Origin: Chlorocebus sabaeus
Lineage: Eukaryota > Chordata > Mammalia > Primates > Cercopithecidae
Direction: 5' to 3'
DNA length: 64,000 nucleotides
Assembly (NCBI RefSeq): GCF_047675955.1
Contig: NC_132910.1
Coordinates: 94,700,923-94,764,922, forward strand
A model generated the notes under the pieces. That model saw nothing but the letters and a program-made list of their open reading frames with translations, made no database searches and was not told where the DNA came from. A program made the position numbers and the translations under genes. Position 1 is the stretch's first letter; each line of letters begins with the position of its first letter. Positions 1 through 10,700 of the stretch are shown in pieces.

Positions 1-787
1 GCATCCAAATCGGTAAAGATGAAATCAAACTGACACTCTTTGCTGATAATATGATCATTTACCTTGAAAACCCTAAGGACTCCTCCAGAAAGCTCCTAGA
101 ACTGATAAAATAATTCAATAGAGTTTACGGGATACAAGATTAATGTACACAAATCAGTAGCTCTTCTATACACCAACAGCTACCAAGCAGAGAATCAAAT
201 CAAGAACTCAACCCCTTTAAAAATGCTGCAATAAAATAAAATAAAATAAAATAAAATAAAATAAAATAAAATAAAATAAAATAAAATAAAATACTTGGGA
301 ATATACCTAACCAAGGAACCAAAAGACCTCTAGAAGGAAAAGTACAAAACACTACTGAAAGAAATCACAGACAACACAAACAAATGGAAATACATCTCAT
401 GCTCATGGATTGGTAGTATAAATATTGTGAAAATGACCATACTGCCCAAAGCAATCTACAAATTCAAGGCACTTCCCATCAAAATACCACCATAATTATT
501 CATAGAATTAGGAAAAACAACTCTAAAACTCATATAGAACCAAAAAAGAGCCCGTATAGCCAAAGCTAGACTAAGCAAAAAGAACAAACCTGGAGGCATC
601 ACACTACCTGATTTCAGACTGTACTATAAGGCCATAGTCACTAATACAGCATGGTACTGGTACAAGAGTAGGCACACAGACCAATGGAACAGAACAGAGA
701 ATCCAGAAATAAAGCCAAATACTTCCAGTTAACTGATCTTTGACAAAGCAAACAAAAAACATATAGTGGGGAAAGGACACCCTTTTC
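1..787 (+). mobile_element. Old L1, plus strand, ORF2 region (left part; split by a nested L1)
   Basis: Starts inside ORF2 at the reverse-transcriptase motif, read here as LFADNMIIYLENP, and continues through degraded ORF2 with several stops. The window edge truncates it. It resumes at 1323 after a younger insertion; the two halves join smoothly across the duplicated AGGACACCCTTTTC. The RT aspartate pair is altered (ADN instead of ADD), so it is inactive. Confidence 0.9.
229..292. repeat. (AAAAT)n pentanucleotide microsatellite
   Basis: About twelve AAAAT units inside the old L1 at a point where L1 ORF2 normally has a single AATAAAATAC, so this is an expansion within the element. Confidence 0.95.
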
Positions 788-1322
788 TTTTTTTTTTTTT
801 TTTCTGTCTAGAATTTCTTTTTTTTTTTAATTTATTTTTTATTATTATTATACTTTAAGTTCTAGGGTACATGTGCATAACGTGCAGGTTTGTTACATAT
901 GTATACTTGTGCCATGTTGGTGTGCTGCACCCATCAACTCGTCAGCACCCATCAACTCGTCATTTACATCAGGTATAACTCCCAATGCAATCCCTCCCTC
1001 CTCCCCCCTCCCCATGAAAGGCCCCGGTGTGTGATGTTCCCCTTCCCGAGTCCAAGTGATCTCATTGTTCAGTTCCCACCTATGAGTGAGAACATGCGGT
1101 GTTTGGTTTTCTGTTCTTGTGATAGTTTGCTAAGAATGATGGTTTCCAGCTGCATCCATGTCCCTACAAAGGACACAAACTCATCCTTTTTTATGGCTGC
1201 ATAGTATTCCATGGTGTATATGTGCCACATTTTCTTAATCCAGTCTGTCACTGATGGACATTAGGGTTGATTCCAAGTCTTTGCTATTGTGAATAGTGCC
1301 GCAATAAACATACGTGTGCATG
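788..1322 (-). mobile_element. Young 5'-truncated L1 3' end, minus strand, nested in an older L1
   Basis: Carries the ORF2 C-terminus on the minus strand (ending FSLIGGN) and a 3' UTR very like that of the L1 at 58488. It begins on the plus strand with a T-run (poly-A tail). A perfect 14-bp target-site duplication, AGGACACCCTTTTC, lies at 774-787 and 1323-1336. The tail has two A-tracts separated by 14 nt. An 18-bp tandem duplication lies near 940-962 (AGCACCCATCAACTCGTC repeated). Confidence 0.95.
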
Positions 1323-2560
1323 AGGACACCCTTTTCAACAAATGGTGCTGGGATAATTGGCTAGCCAAATGTAGGCGAGTGAAACTGGATCCTCATCTCT
1401 CACCTTATACAAAAACCAACTCAAGATGCCTTAAGGACTTAATCCTAAGACCTGAAACTATAAAAATTCTAGAAGATAACATTGGAAAAACCCTTCTAGA
1501 CACTGGCCTAGCCAAGGATTTCAAGATCCCAAAAGGAAATGCAATAAAAACAAAGATAAATAGCTGGGACCTAATTAAACGAAAGAGCTTTTGCATGGCA
1601 AAAGAAATGGTCAGCAGAGAAAACGCACAACCCACAGAGTGGGAGAAAGTCTTCACAATGTATATATCTGACAAAGGACTAATATCCAGAATTTACAACA
1701 AACTCAAACAAATCAGTAAGAAGAAAACAAACAATCCCATCAAAAAGCGGGCTAAGGACATTAATAGACAATTCTCAAAAGAAGATATACAAATGGCCAA
1801 CAAACATGAAAAAATGCCCAACATCACTAATAATAAGGGAAATGTAAATCAAGACCACAATAAGATACCACCTCACTCCTGCAAGGATGGCAATAATCAA
1901 AAAATAATAATTAAAAAAAAGCAGTAGATTTTGGTGTGGATGTGTTTGTTAATCAGGGAACACTTCTACACTGCCAGTGGGAATGTAAACTAGTACAGCC
2001 ACTACAGAAAACAGTGTGGAGATTCCTTAAAGAACCAGAAGTAGAACTACCATTTGATCCAGCAATCCCATTACTAGGTATCCACCCAGAGGAAAAGAAG
2101 TCATTATTTGGAAAAGATACTTGCACACACATGTTTATAGCAGCACAATTCACGATTACAAAATCATGGAGCCAACCCAAATGCCCATCAATCAATGAGT
2201 GGATAAAGAAACTGTGGTATATATATACAATGGAATACTATGCAGTCATAAAAGGAATGAATTAACAGCATTTGCAGTGACCTTGATGAGATTGGAGACT
2301 ATTATTCTAAATGAATTAACTCAGTAATGGAAAACCAAATATCATATGTTCTCACACGTGAGAGCTAAGATATGAGGATGCAAAGGCATAAGAATGATAG
2401 AATGGACTTTGGGGACTTGGGGGGAAGAGTGGAAAGGGGGCAAAAAATACTGTATACTGCTTGGGTGATGGGTACACGAAAATCTCACAAATCACCACCA
2501 AAGAACTTACTCCATGTAACCAAATACCACCTGTACCCCCAAAAACTTATGGAAAAAAAA
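1323..2560 (+). mobile_element. Old L1, plus strand, ORF2 C-terminus and 3' UTR (right part)
   Basis: Continues the element from 1-787: NKWCWDNWLAKCRR onward to the C-terminal WIKKLWYIYTMEYYAVIK motif near 2200-2250, then the 3' UTR and a poly-A run at about 2551-2564. The long open stretch 1330-1927 is a remnant with no start of its own. Confidence 0.9.
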
Positions 2561-2589
2561 AAAAGAAAATGCAGCCTTGTCAAAACCTT

Positions 2590-2717
2590 GATTCTATTCT
2601 AGTAAGGACCATTTTGGATTTCTGAACTCCAGAACTGTAAGATGACAGATTTGTGTTGGTTCAAGCCACTAAGTTTGTGGTAATTTGTTATAGCAGCAAT
2701 AGGAAACTAATAAAATC
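2590..2717 (+). mobile_element. MLT1-type MaLR LTR, 3' end fragment
   Basis: Matches the end of MLT1 LTRs as known: 'ctccagaactgtaag', 'caagccactaag' and the terminal 'ggaaactaataaa'. Confidence 0.7.
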
Positions 2718-2858
2718 TTCATAATAATTCTAAGGGGCACATGCCATCATTATCTTCAACTCATAGGTGAGCAAACTAAAGCACAAGCAGTTTCTCAAAT
2801 ATGTAAGACTACAAGAGTTGAGCTGGGATTTGGATACAGACAGCCTGGGTCCAGAGCC
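2718..2858 (-). repeat. MIR SINE, minus strand
   Basis: Contains 'gagcaaactaaagcac', 'gagctgggatttgga' and 'agcctgggtccagagcc', the reverse complement of the MIR core. Confidence 0.65.
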
Positions 2859-3384
2859 TATTAATTAGAAGCCTTCATGGTATCACTCTTGAGATTTTAG
2901 CAAAGTTGGAGCGCGAGGGTCATTTTTGCCAGTATTTCCATTCTTAAGACCCCTGAGCTAAGCTGCAGCATACACCTAATGTCAGTTCTGGAGGCAGGGC
3001 AGGGTCTTCTTTTAACAGTTTGAATATTGGTATGGAAACAACAACAACAACGACATCTACTTCAGCCCAACAGTGAAAGATCTATTTCTAGAAGGGTATA
3101 ATACCTTCTGTTAGTGCTATGTGCCATTAGGAAAAAAAAATTATTAATAGATCAAATGGAAATGTTCAACATTCCATTTGGGAAATCTTTTTAAAGTGAG
3201 GGCATTTTGAAAGAAAAAAAGATTAAGTCAGCTACTGTAAAGCAATGGATTCATAATATTTCAAAATAACAGATAATAAAACGTTTAAAGTGAGTCCTTT
3301 ATCAGCTGTTCCAGGAATGCCCATCATCAGCAGACATGGATCTTAGCTCCATGCACAGTACGTGGAAGGCAACTGAAAAATTCA

Positions 3385-3535
3385 CTGGTTGGACATGGCA
3401 GCACATGCCTGTAGTACCAGCTACTTGAGAGGTGGATGTGGGAGGACCAACTTGAAGCCTAGAGTTCGAGCCACTGCATTCCAGCCTGGGCAACATAGAG
3501 GGATCCTGTTTCTAGAAAAAAATCTTAAAGAAATA
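3385..3535 (+). mobile_element. Alu monomer-like fragment, plus strand
   Basis: 'agcacatgcctgtagtacca', 'attccagcctgggcaaca' and an A-rich end define a single diverged Alu arm. Confidence 0.7.
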
Positions 3536-3789
3536 ATTTTTAAAAATTCCAGTTTGTCCCTGGATCCAAGGGAAAAAAATTCACTGGATAAATGAATGTG
3601 CAAATATTTAATCAGTTTATGTATACATACTTTAAGATCCAGCTATGAACAAATGTATCCTCAAATACTTTGGACTCTGTGTTTGATCATTCTTATCACT
3701 TTGATTCTCAAGGCGCTTCTTTGTCAGGTTAAGAAGTGCAGTCTTGGCCCTGTTCTCTAACTTTTGTCTATGGCTTCAGCTTCCCAAAG

Positions 3790-3992
3790 CAGGGTGAGTG
3801 TAGCATTAGCAGTTAAGAACCCTAGCTTTGGAATTGGCAAGACCTGGATTTGATTCCAGTTTACTTGCCTGTTACTTGTATGACTTCAGGCAAGTTATTT
3901 AACCGTGGTGTCTTCATTTTAAAGTGGTTATCATAACATTTACTTTTTATTTTGTAGTGAGGATCAAAAGTCATAATGTCTTTAAGGACAGG
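3790..3992 (+). repeat. MIR SINE, plus strand
   Basis: 'gcagttaagaaccctagctt', then 'gacttcaggcaagttattta' and 'gtgaggatcaaaag' follow the MIR order. Confidence 0.65.
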
Positions 3993-4424
3993 CTAGCTCA
4001 CAGAAAAAAGTTAAAACATGGTAGCTACATAAAATCCACCTTACAGTGTCATCACAGACTGATTTCTGTTTGTAACGTTGTCCACAAAGCATAGTGTCAG
4101 AGTCAGAGGTGCATCTTTCTCTAAAAAGATCGTTTCAAAAGCAGAAAGGAAAATACTCAAGATAAAGCATTTGTCTTACATTTATTTATGAGCCTGTTTA
4201 AAGGCATAAATTCATCTTTTTAGGAACTTATGGTTCTTGAGAACTTGGGAAAGGGAAAGAAGATTTGATTTTAAACTTTAAGGAAGGAAATGGGGAGGAG
4301 GGATCAGTGGTTTCAACTGTAGTCAGTCTCATCAGAAGGGGAGAAAATATCTAGTTAATGGGCACCTATTTTTAAATTAAATTTTTTTTAAAAAATGAAC
4401 AAGAATCAGGTGAAAGCACTACTT

Positions 4425-4605
4425 TTTATGAAGTGCTTTACGTTTATGATCTTAGTCAATCCTCTTAGTAACCCTTTGACATAGGTATGAAGACCACCAC
4501 TTTATACATAGGGGGATGAATGAAGCGGACACGGTCACTTACTCAAAGTCACACGGGACAAGTTGGGATTCAAACCCAGTCAGTATACCATACGGCCTCT
4601 CATAG
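4425..4605 (-). repeat. MIR SINE, minus strand
   Basis: 'gtgctttacgtttatga', 'agtcacacgggacaag' and 'gggattcaaacccagtcag' match the reverse complement of MIR. Confidence 0.65.
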
Positions 4606-4920
4606 AGGACTACTTTACAATAAATTCAATTCTTGACTGATTACACATGATTTAGGCAGAAAATGCAGGTTACTTACTGGGAATGAGTAATAATTTGTGC
4701 TGAAAGAGGTTACTGAGTGGCAAGCAGCACACAGAGATAATTTCTGCTATTATCCTGTCATACTGCAAAATGATTTTTCTGCTGACCACATAATCATTGA
4801 ATCCCTAGGTGTGTAAAGAAAGTGGCTTCTGTTAACTAGATGCTGCCCATTATTCTACTTTGAAGTTAGTAGTACACAGACCAAGCTGCAGCATAAACAG
4901 GCAGTTTTCAAGTAAGCTTT

Positions 4921-4983
4921 CCTCTATGCCGGGAGATATATATATATATCCTCTATGCCGAGATATATATATATATATATATA
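4921..4983. repeat. Duplicated (TA)n microsatellite unit
   Basis: CCTCTATGCCG followed by a TA run occurs twice, at 4921 and 4950, so the microsatellite and its flank have been copied in tandem. Confidence 0.85.
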
Positions 4984-5434
4984 CACCCCATCCAGAAGGA
5001 TTTCGAATCTAAGGTCAGGGAGCCATAAGATTCAGTTCTGCAAATAAAAATCCCAACAAAATCTGAAGATGTATTTTCTAATTTGTTTCAGAATGATAGA
5101 AACCACTAGCTAGATTCACAGAATCTCTTGAAGGTGAGATTCACTTGCCTATATGATGTCACACATGATCCAGATCAGATAAAATACTTCACATTTCACT
5201 CATCAAATCCCTCACTGCTTTCTCTTCCTAAAAAGTTATTTATCAAGAATCGTTTGGCACAGGACCATAAGAGAAACAAAAAGAATTAATTTGTTTGTAT
5301 TATACCATTATTGATTGTGATTACTTGCTTATATGATGCCTGTACTTGCCTAGAAATTATTTAATTTTTTTTTCCTATTTTATGTTGATTTTAGTTAACC
5401 ACGAGTCCTTTTGAAGGTTTTATTATTGACTTAC

Positions 5435-5524
5435 CATTGTCTTCAACAGAGAAATAGAAGATGTCCTTTGATGCATTGCTGCCCTCATTCAAGACATAGG
5501 ATATCTTCATCTCATCAATGTCAG
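5435..5524 (-). CDS. FREM3: FREM3 coding exon 2 (90 nt, phase 1-1)
   Basis: On the minus strand a T-rich tract ending TAG is followed by 90 nt that read, in the frame left by exon 1, A-DIDEMKISYVLNEGSNASK and then DIFYFSVEDN, followed by the donor GTAAGT. The codon for the first Ala is split 1+2 between exons. Joining the exons gives VFTQ-ADIDEMKISYVL, which completes the FTQ-x-D-I CSPG motif begun at the end of exon 1. The equivalent FREM2 segment has the same ADID motif. The exon carries one sequon (NAS). Because its length is a multiple of three and both phases are 1, skipping it would keep the reading frame. Only the plus-strand complement is visible on casual reading, so it is easy to miss. 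Confidence 0.93.
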
Positions 5525-5699
5525 CTAAAAAAAAAAAAAGCAAATGTCACACACAGTCATATTGGCACAAATGAAAATGAGTATGTTAACAACTTCAAAG
5601 TTTTAATTAGGCATAGAAATACTCCAATTAATAAATTTGAAAATAATGATTAAGTGAACATGAATCTTCTTAAAGCTACAATGTCAAAAATAAAACTTT

Positions 5700-6445
5700 A
5701 GTTTGAAACTTTATCACAATGAGGTACCATCTCACCCCAGTCAGAGTGGTGATTATTAAAAAGCCAAAAAATAACAGATTCTGGGTGAGGTTGGAGAGAA
5801 AAGGGAACATTTATACATTGTTGGTGGGAGTGTAAATTAGTTCAGCCATTGTGGAAAGCAGTGTGGTGATTCCTCAGAGAACTAAAAGCAGAATTATCCT
5901 TCAACCCAGCAGTCCTATTACTGTGTATACATCCCAAAAATATAAATCATTCTACCATAAAGACAAATGCATGCAAATGTTCATTGCAGCACTACTCACA
6001 ATAGCAAAGACACTGAATCAACCTAAATGTCCATCATTGATATATTGGATAAAGAAAATATATTACATATACACCATGGAATACTATGCAGCCATTAAAA
6101 ACTAGATCATGTGTTTTTGTTGTTGTTGTTGTTGTTTTTTCAGGAACATGGATAGAGCTAGAGGCTATTATCCTTAACAAACTAATTCAGGAACCGGAAA
6201 CCAAATACTGCATATTCTCACTTATAAGTGGGAGCTAAATGATGAGAACTCATGAATACAATGAAAGGAACAATTGACAGTGGGGTCTTCTTGAGGATGG
6301 AGGGTAGGAGGAAGGAGCAGAGCAGAAAAGACAACTACTGGGTACTGGGCTTAAATACCGGGGTGATGAAATAATCTGTACAACAAACCAGCATGACATG
6401 AGTTTAAATATATGTACCTCCAAACCTAAAATAAAAGTTAAGAAA
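5700..6445 (+). mobile_element. L1 3' end fragment, plus strand
   Basis: Contains ORF2 C-terminal sequence (open at 5851-6105, with the YYIYTMEYYAAIK motif) and an L1 3' UTR ending in an A-rich tail. It includes a small TTG repeat near 6118-6135. It lies in FREM3 intron 1. Confidence 0.88.
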
Positions 6446-6919
6446 CCCTGACTTTGTCACAGTGCTACTATGTGCATATTCTCTGGGTGCTAAAACCCAG
6501 CAAGGAGGGCATTCTAGTTACGTGTGCTTTACAACATCCTGGCCCTCTATGGAGAGCCAGGTTTATCTGGTTTTGAATCTTCTGCACAAGTATAGAGCTT
6601 GACATATTTGTGGATACTCATGAACTATTTGTCAAAATGAATCTAAACAAGAATAATTGCTGCATCCTAAGAAAAAAGAAAATTAGAATAAAATCATGAG
6701 TTTTTCCTATTGCCTATTCTCTTGGGTAATAATTTGTTATGAAGGTCTATAATTATGTTTTTATATTGGTAATTATTAGTATTTTAAAAACAATTTGCTC
6801 TCGGAGGTGTTTGTTTGTAGAAATAATCCTTATAGAGTCACATGATTTTATTATTTAAAGTTCATATAAGTTTAATATTTGAAAATGTTATCACTGTTGT
6901 GATTGCATTATTTCTTTCT

Positions 6920-6995
6920 CTGTTATACTTTAAGTTCTGGGATACATGTGCATAACATGCAGATTTGTCACATAGGTATACACGTGCCATGGAGA
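6920..6995 (-). mobile_element. Very short L1 3' UTR remnant, minus strand
   Basis: 'ttatactttaagttctggga' and 'tacatgtgcataacatgca' are the reverse complement of the L1 3' terminus. There is no clear poly-A tract or duplication. Confidence 0.75.
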
Positions 6996-7764
6996 ACCAC
7001 ATATGATTTCATTTGCTTTAGAAGAAATTCTGAAAATGTAACCAAACTATTTTTTAAACATGTGTAAGTTTTCCTCTGAGTTTGCATCTAGGTTTACATG
7101 TATCATGTGTGGGACATTTCATGCACAGAGCTATCTAAAAAAGTTATGACAACATAAAGAGCATTTAAAAACCAGCAGGTATCACATCACCTGGGAAAGT
7201 AGAGGGACCTGCCTCTAGTTCATAATTAGTAGTAACACCAAATATAAAAGAAAAAAATAATCTCAGGCAAACATAGTTCTGTGCTTTTATTAGATGTAGA
7301 AATTACATTTGAATAGTATAATAAAAATGAACAATGTAGGAATTTATATCCAAAATCTAGATACCAAACATCTTCAGAAATCTGGACTTACTAATAACTA
7401 TGCAAATGATTTCTATATGTCATTCTTAAAATTCAAAATCAATCTGATATTATCAGAATTAATATAAGGTTATCTTATAATATTTCAGAAGTAGAAGCTG
7501 TCCTCCTGTGTTTAGCAGTTTTAAGGTATAACTACAACTTTATGAAATACGTGTGAGTTCCTGTTAAATGGGCATGCTGATGAAATTGATGAAAAAGGAC
7601 TTATTGCTTTGTTTGTTTTTAGAATAATTTCATACTTTACTGTATTTTATTAGAACAAGAATCTTAGTGCAAATGTCTGAGGTCAGGACAATTTTACACA
7701 AAGCTGAGAGATCTGATCCAATGAAGGGGAGGGACAGAATAGTCAGGGAAGAATGCATACTAAC

Positions 7765-10700
7765 CTTGTGTAAACACTCGAGTGCTCTGGTTTCCAAGGC
7801 CAGTTCTGATAATGAAGCCATGCTCTGGTCCTCTGGTAACTTTATACTTCAGAAGCCTGTGGGGACTGTCCTGATCTTCTGCCTTCAGAGACTTACTGGT
7901 AATCAAGAAGCCCATATGTCCAGTGTGAAGGTGCTTCAAGGTTAGGGCACCCCTGTTGATAGTAATCTGGGGAAGCCTATTGTCTAATGATCTTATCTGG
8001 ACCCTCATTACTTGAGGTTTGTGTGTCTCCAGGGCAGTGTCTGGGAGGACATAGAAATCAGTGTGAGTGCCATCTGTCACAGTCAAGGAGAAACTATCTT
8101 CAGTGGTCTCACTGCCGTCGTGCTTGTAGCTAATCAGGTTCTTGTTCAGGTCTTGCTTGGTGAAAGTGGTCACAGAATGGCTACCATTGTACAAAATCTT
8201 GCCATGCATGGGGACCTGGGTGATGGTAAAGAGAATAAGATAATCTGGGGTATCCTTGTCTTCCACTGTCAACTCAAGGGGAGTGATCAGTTGGCTAGCC
8301 TCTTTCTGTAGTGTTAGTCTATGGATGGTCAAGATAGGTTTCTTATGATCCACATCAGTGATGAAGATCCTGAAGGTTTTGGACACAGGGTAGAGTTCAC
8401 TGATCACTTGAAACTCAAAGCTGTCCATCTTTTTCTCATCATTTGAAGTACGGACATAGGATATTTTGTTGCTAGCCAATTGAAGCTGAGTGAAAGAGGC
8501 AATGGGTTCCCCAGCATGGTCAGAACTTTCTAGGTGACCCAGGCTTGGAGCCCATGTAATGTTAAAGTGATGTTCATCAGAGCTGTTGATATCACTGTTG
8601 CTAAGCAGACTGTTGGTAATGGTCACTCTGGTACCTTCTGTTAAGGTGATCCTTTTGCTGATTACCTCAGGGAGGACCTTGTCTAAGTTGCCAATAGTGA
8701 CATAGAAGTAGTGGTCTGTCAAAGTGTTAACCCCATCAGTCACATCAAACTTGATAATATCAACAATCCCTTCTTGGCCTGTGTGGATATAGCAGATGAG
8801 GCCTCTGTCAATCTCATCCTGGGTAAAGTTCATTCCCAGAGTAAGATTGTTCCTCACTTCTCCTCTGGGTTTTCTCAGCCTCTGTAGAAGCCCTTGTTGA
8901 GGCCCAGAATGGAGGACAAAACTGAGGCTCTTATCATCTGAGTCAAGATCTGTGGCCTTAAGGATCCGATTTGTGATGATCTCAGAGTGTCCTTTCTCTA
9001 CTTTCAGCCCACTGTTGACAGTCAGCTGAGGAGTTTCATCATCCACTAGGGTCACTACAATGGGTACCTTCCTGTGGGTGGTGTGCTTGCCATCACTTAG
9101 CCAGACCTCAAAACTGTCCTCTTTGGTCTCTGAGTCATCATGCTCATACACAATGGTGGAGGCCTCCTGGATCTCCTTGAGGGTGAAGCTGTGGATGGGC
9201 TGGCTGCCTGTAGCCAGCTGCTCTATGATTCGTCCATGCCGAGGGAGGGCTGTGAGTTGAAAGTGGAGCTCATTCGGTGGCAGGTCAGCATCTGCTCCAT
9301 TGAGCAGCTGGGTGTCTATGACCAGGCTCATCCCCTCTAGTACCTCAAACTCATGGGCAAAAAGTTTAGGCTGCTCATCATTGGTGGGTAGGATGATTAT
9401 AGGGAAGAAGACACTTGGGGAGAAGTTGATGCCATCAGAGCAATAAAAGGTGAATTGATCCTCTTGTGGCTCTACTCCCTTGTGAATACTCTGTACATAA
9501 TTGATATGCCTCACTTGGACATCTCTGAGGGAGAAAGCACTGATGGGGCTACCAGACTGGGACATTTTTGAACCAGGAGCTGGTGCAATATTTTCCAGGT
9601 AGCCAGAGGCTGGCTGACTAGTCACTGTGCAGAGGAGTTCATCTTGAGGAGTGTCCACATCTTCAACATGGAGATGTTGTAAGGTCAAGGAGTTCTTCTC
9701 ACCTTCATAGACAATGAAGGACTCCTCCACCAAGACCTTAGGTCCCACATTGTCCACAGGCAGCACAGTTACTTGTACCTGTATTCTCTCTATTATGCTA
9801 TTCCCCACTACCCATTGGTAAGAATCATTGGAGAGGATGAGGCTGAAGGCATCATGCTGCTTTTGAAAACCAACTTCACCTCCAGTGTGGACATAGGCTA
9901 CTCTCCCACTGATGAGGTCCTCTTGGGTGAATCGTTCTGTGGGCAAACCATTGACCAGAATAGTGCCCAATTTGGGGCTGTCCTTTACAATGAAAGACAG
10001 CATCAAGTGATGTACATCCTTCCTTTTACCATGGATGACACCCATGGTAATTTCAGTGACTTTATTCTCTAGTACATCTATAGAAACATCCAATAATGAA
10101 CTACTTGTGATAGAGATCCTAGGACTTTCGTTAGCCACACTGGGATGCACGGAAATTGGGATGGTGATGGGTATATGGTGCACCCCATCACTTACTTCCA
10201 GATGGAAAGTGTCACTGGTAGTTGTCTGGTCTCTACCATGCTGGTAAGAGACACTCCCATTAATAATATCAGCTTGCGTGAAAGATTCCCCTGGGACCAT
10301 ACATTTTTTAAAGTATTGCAAGCGTCCATGTTGGGGACCGTGGACTAATATGAAGACAATTTGGTCAATGTCTGTGTCTGGGTCTGTAACATGCAGCTCA
10401 TTACTGCTGAGGTTAAAGCTGCCTCCCTCTAAGACAGTAAAGCCTCTGTTGGTGACTTCTGGGGGCTGGTTGTCCACAGGTTGCAGGAATAATGTAAATG
10501 TGCCTGGCACGCTATTGCCTGCAGCATCTTCCACCTGGTAGGTAAACTGCACAACCCGTGGTGCAATACCCAACTTCTGTGGAGGCTGGTAGGCAACTTC
10601 ACGCTGATTTACCTGGGCTTGGGTGAAGTGCATGATGAGTGTGTCTGGTGAATCAGTGAGCACAATTTCTCCAGCCCGGACTTGGTGGTTGTGATCTGTG

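Larger units (their letters stand above)
1..5434 (-). other. FREM3: FREM3 intron 2 (partial, runs off the window)
   Basis: Sequence downstream of exon 2 in the direction of transcription. I looked for the next expected exon, which should encode the start of the Calx-beta region, and did not find one. The intron is filled by L1, MLT1, MIR and Alu-monomer copies listed separately. The remaining pieces of more than 300 bases (about 2860-3380, 3995-4420, 4610-5434) show no feature apart from simple repeats. Confidence 0.8.
5525..7764 (-). other. FREM3: FREM3 intron 1
   Basis: A 2240-nt intron with donor GTTAGT at 7764-7759 and acceptor TAG, after a run of 13 T on the sense strand, ending at 5525. 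It holds a plus-strand L1 3' fragment (about 5700-6445) and a tiny minus-strand L1 3' remnant (about 6920-6995). The rest, including 6996-7758, is unique AT-rich sequence in which I see no other exon. Confidence 0.85.

Noticed and set aside
1289..1927. 212-codon open frame
   Set aside because: L1 ORF2 remnant that starts by chance in the nested L1; not a host gene.
1..5434. Further FREM3 exons in intron 2
   Set aside because: I scanned the minus strand for the expected start of the Calx-beta region and found no acceptor/donor pair with a fitting frame.
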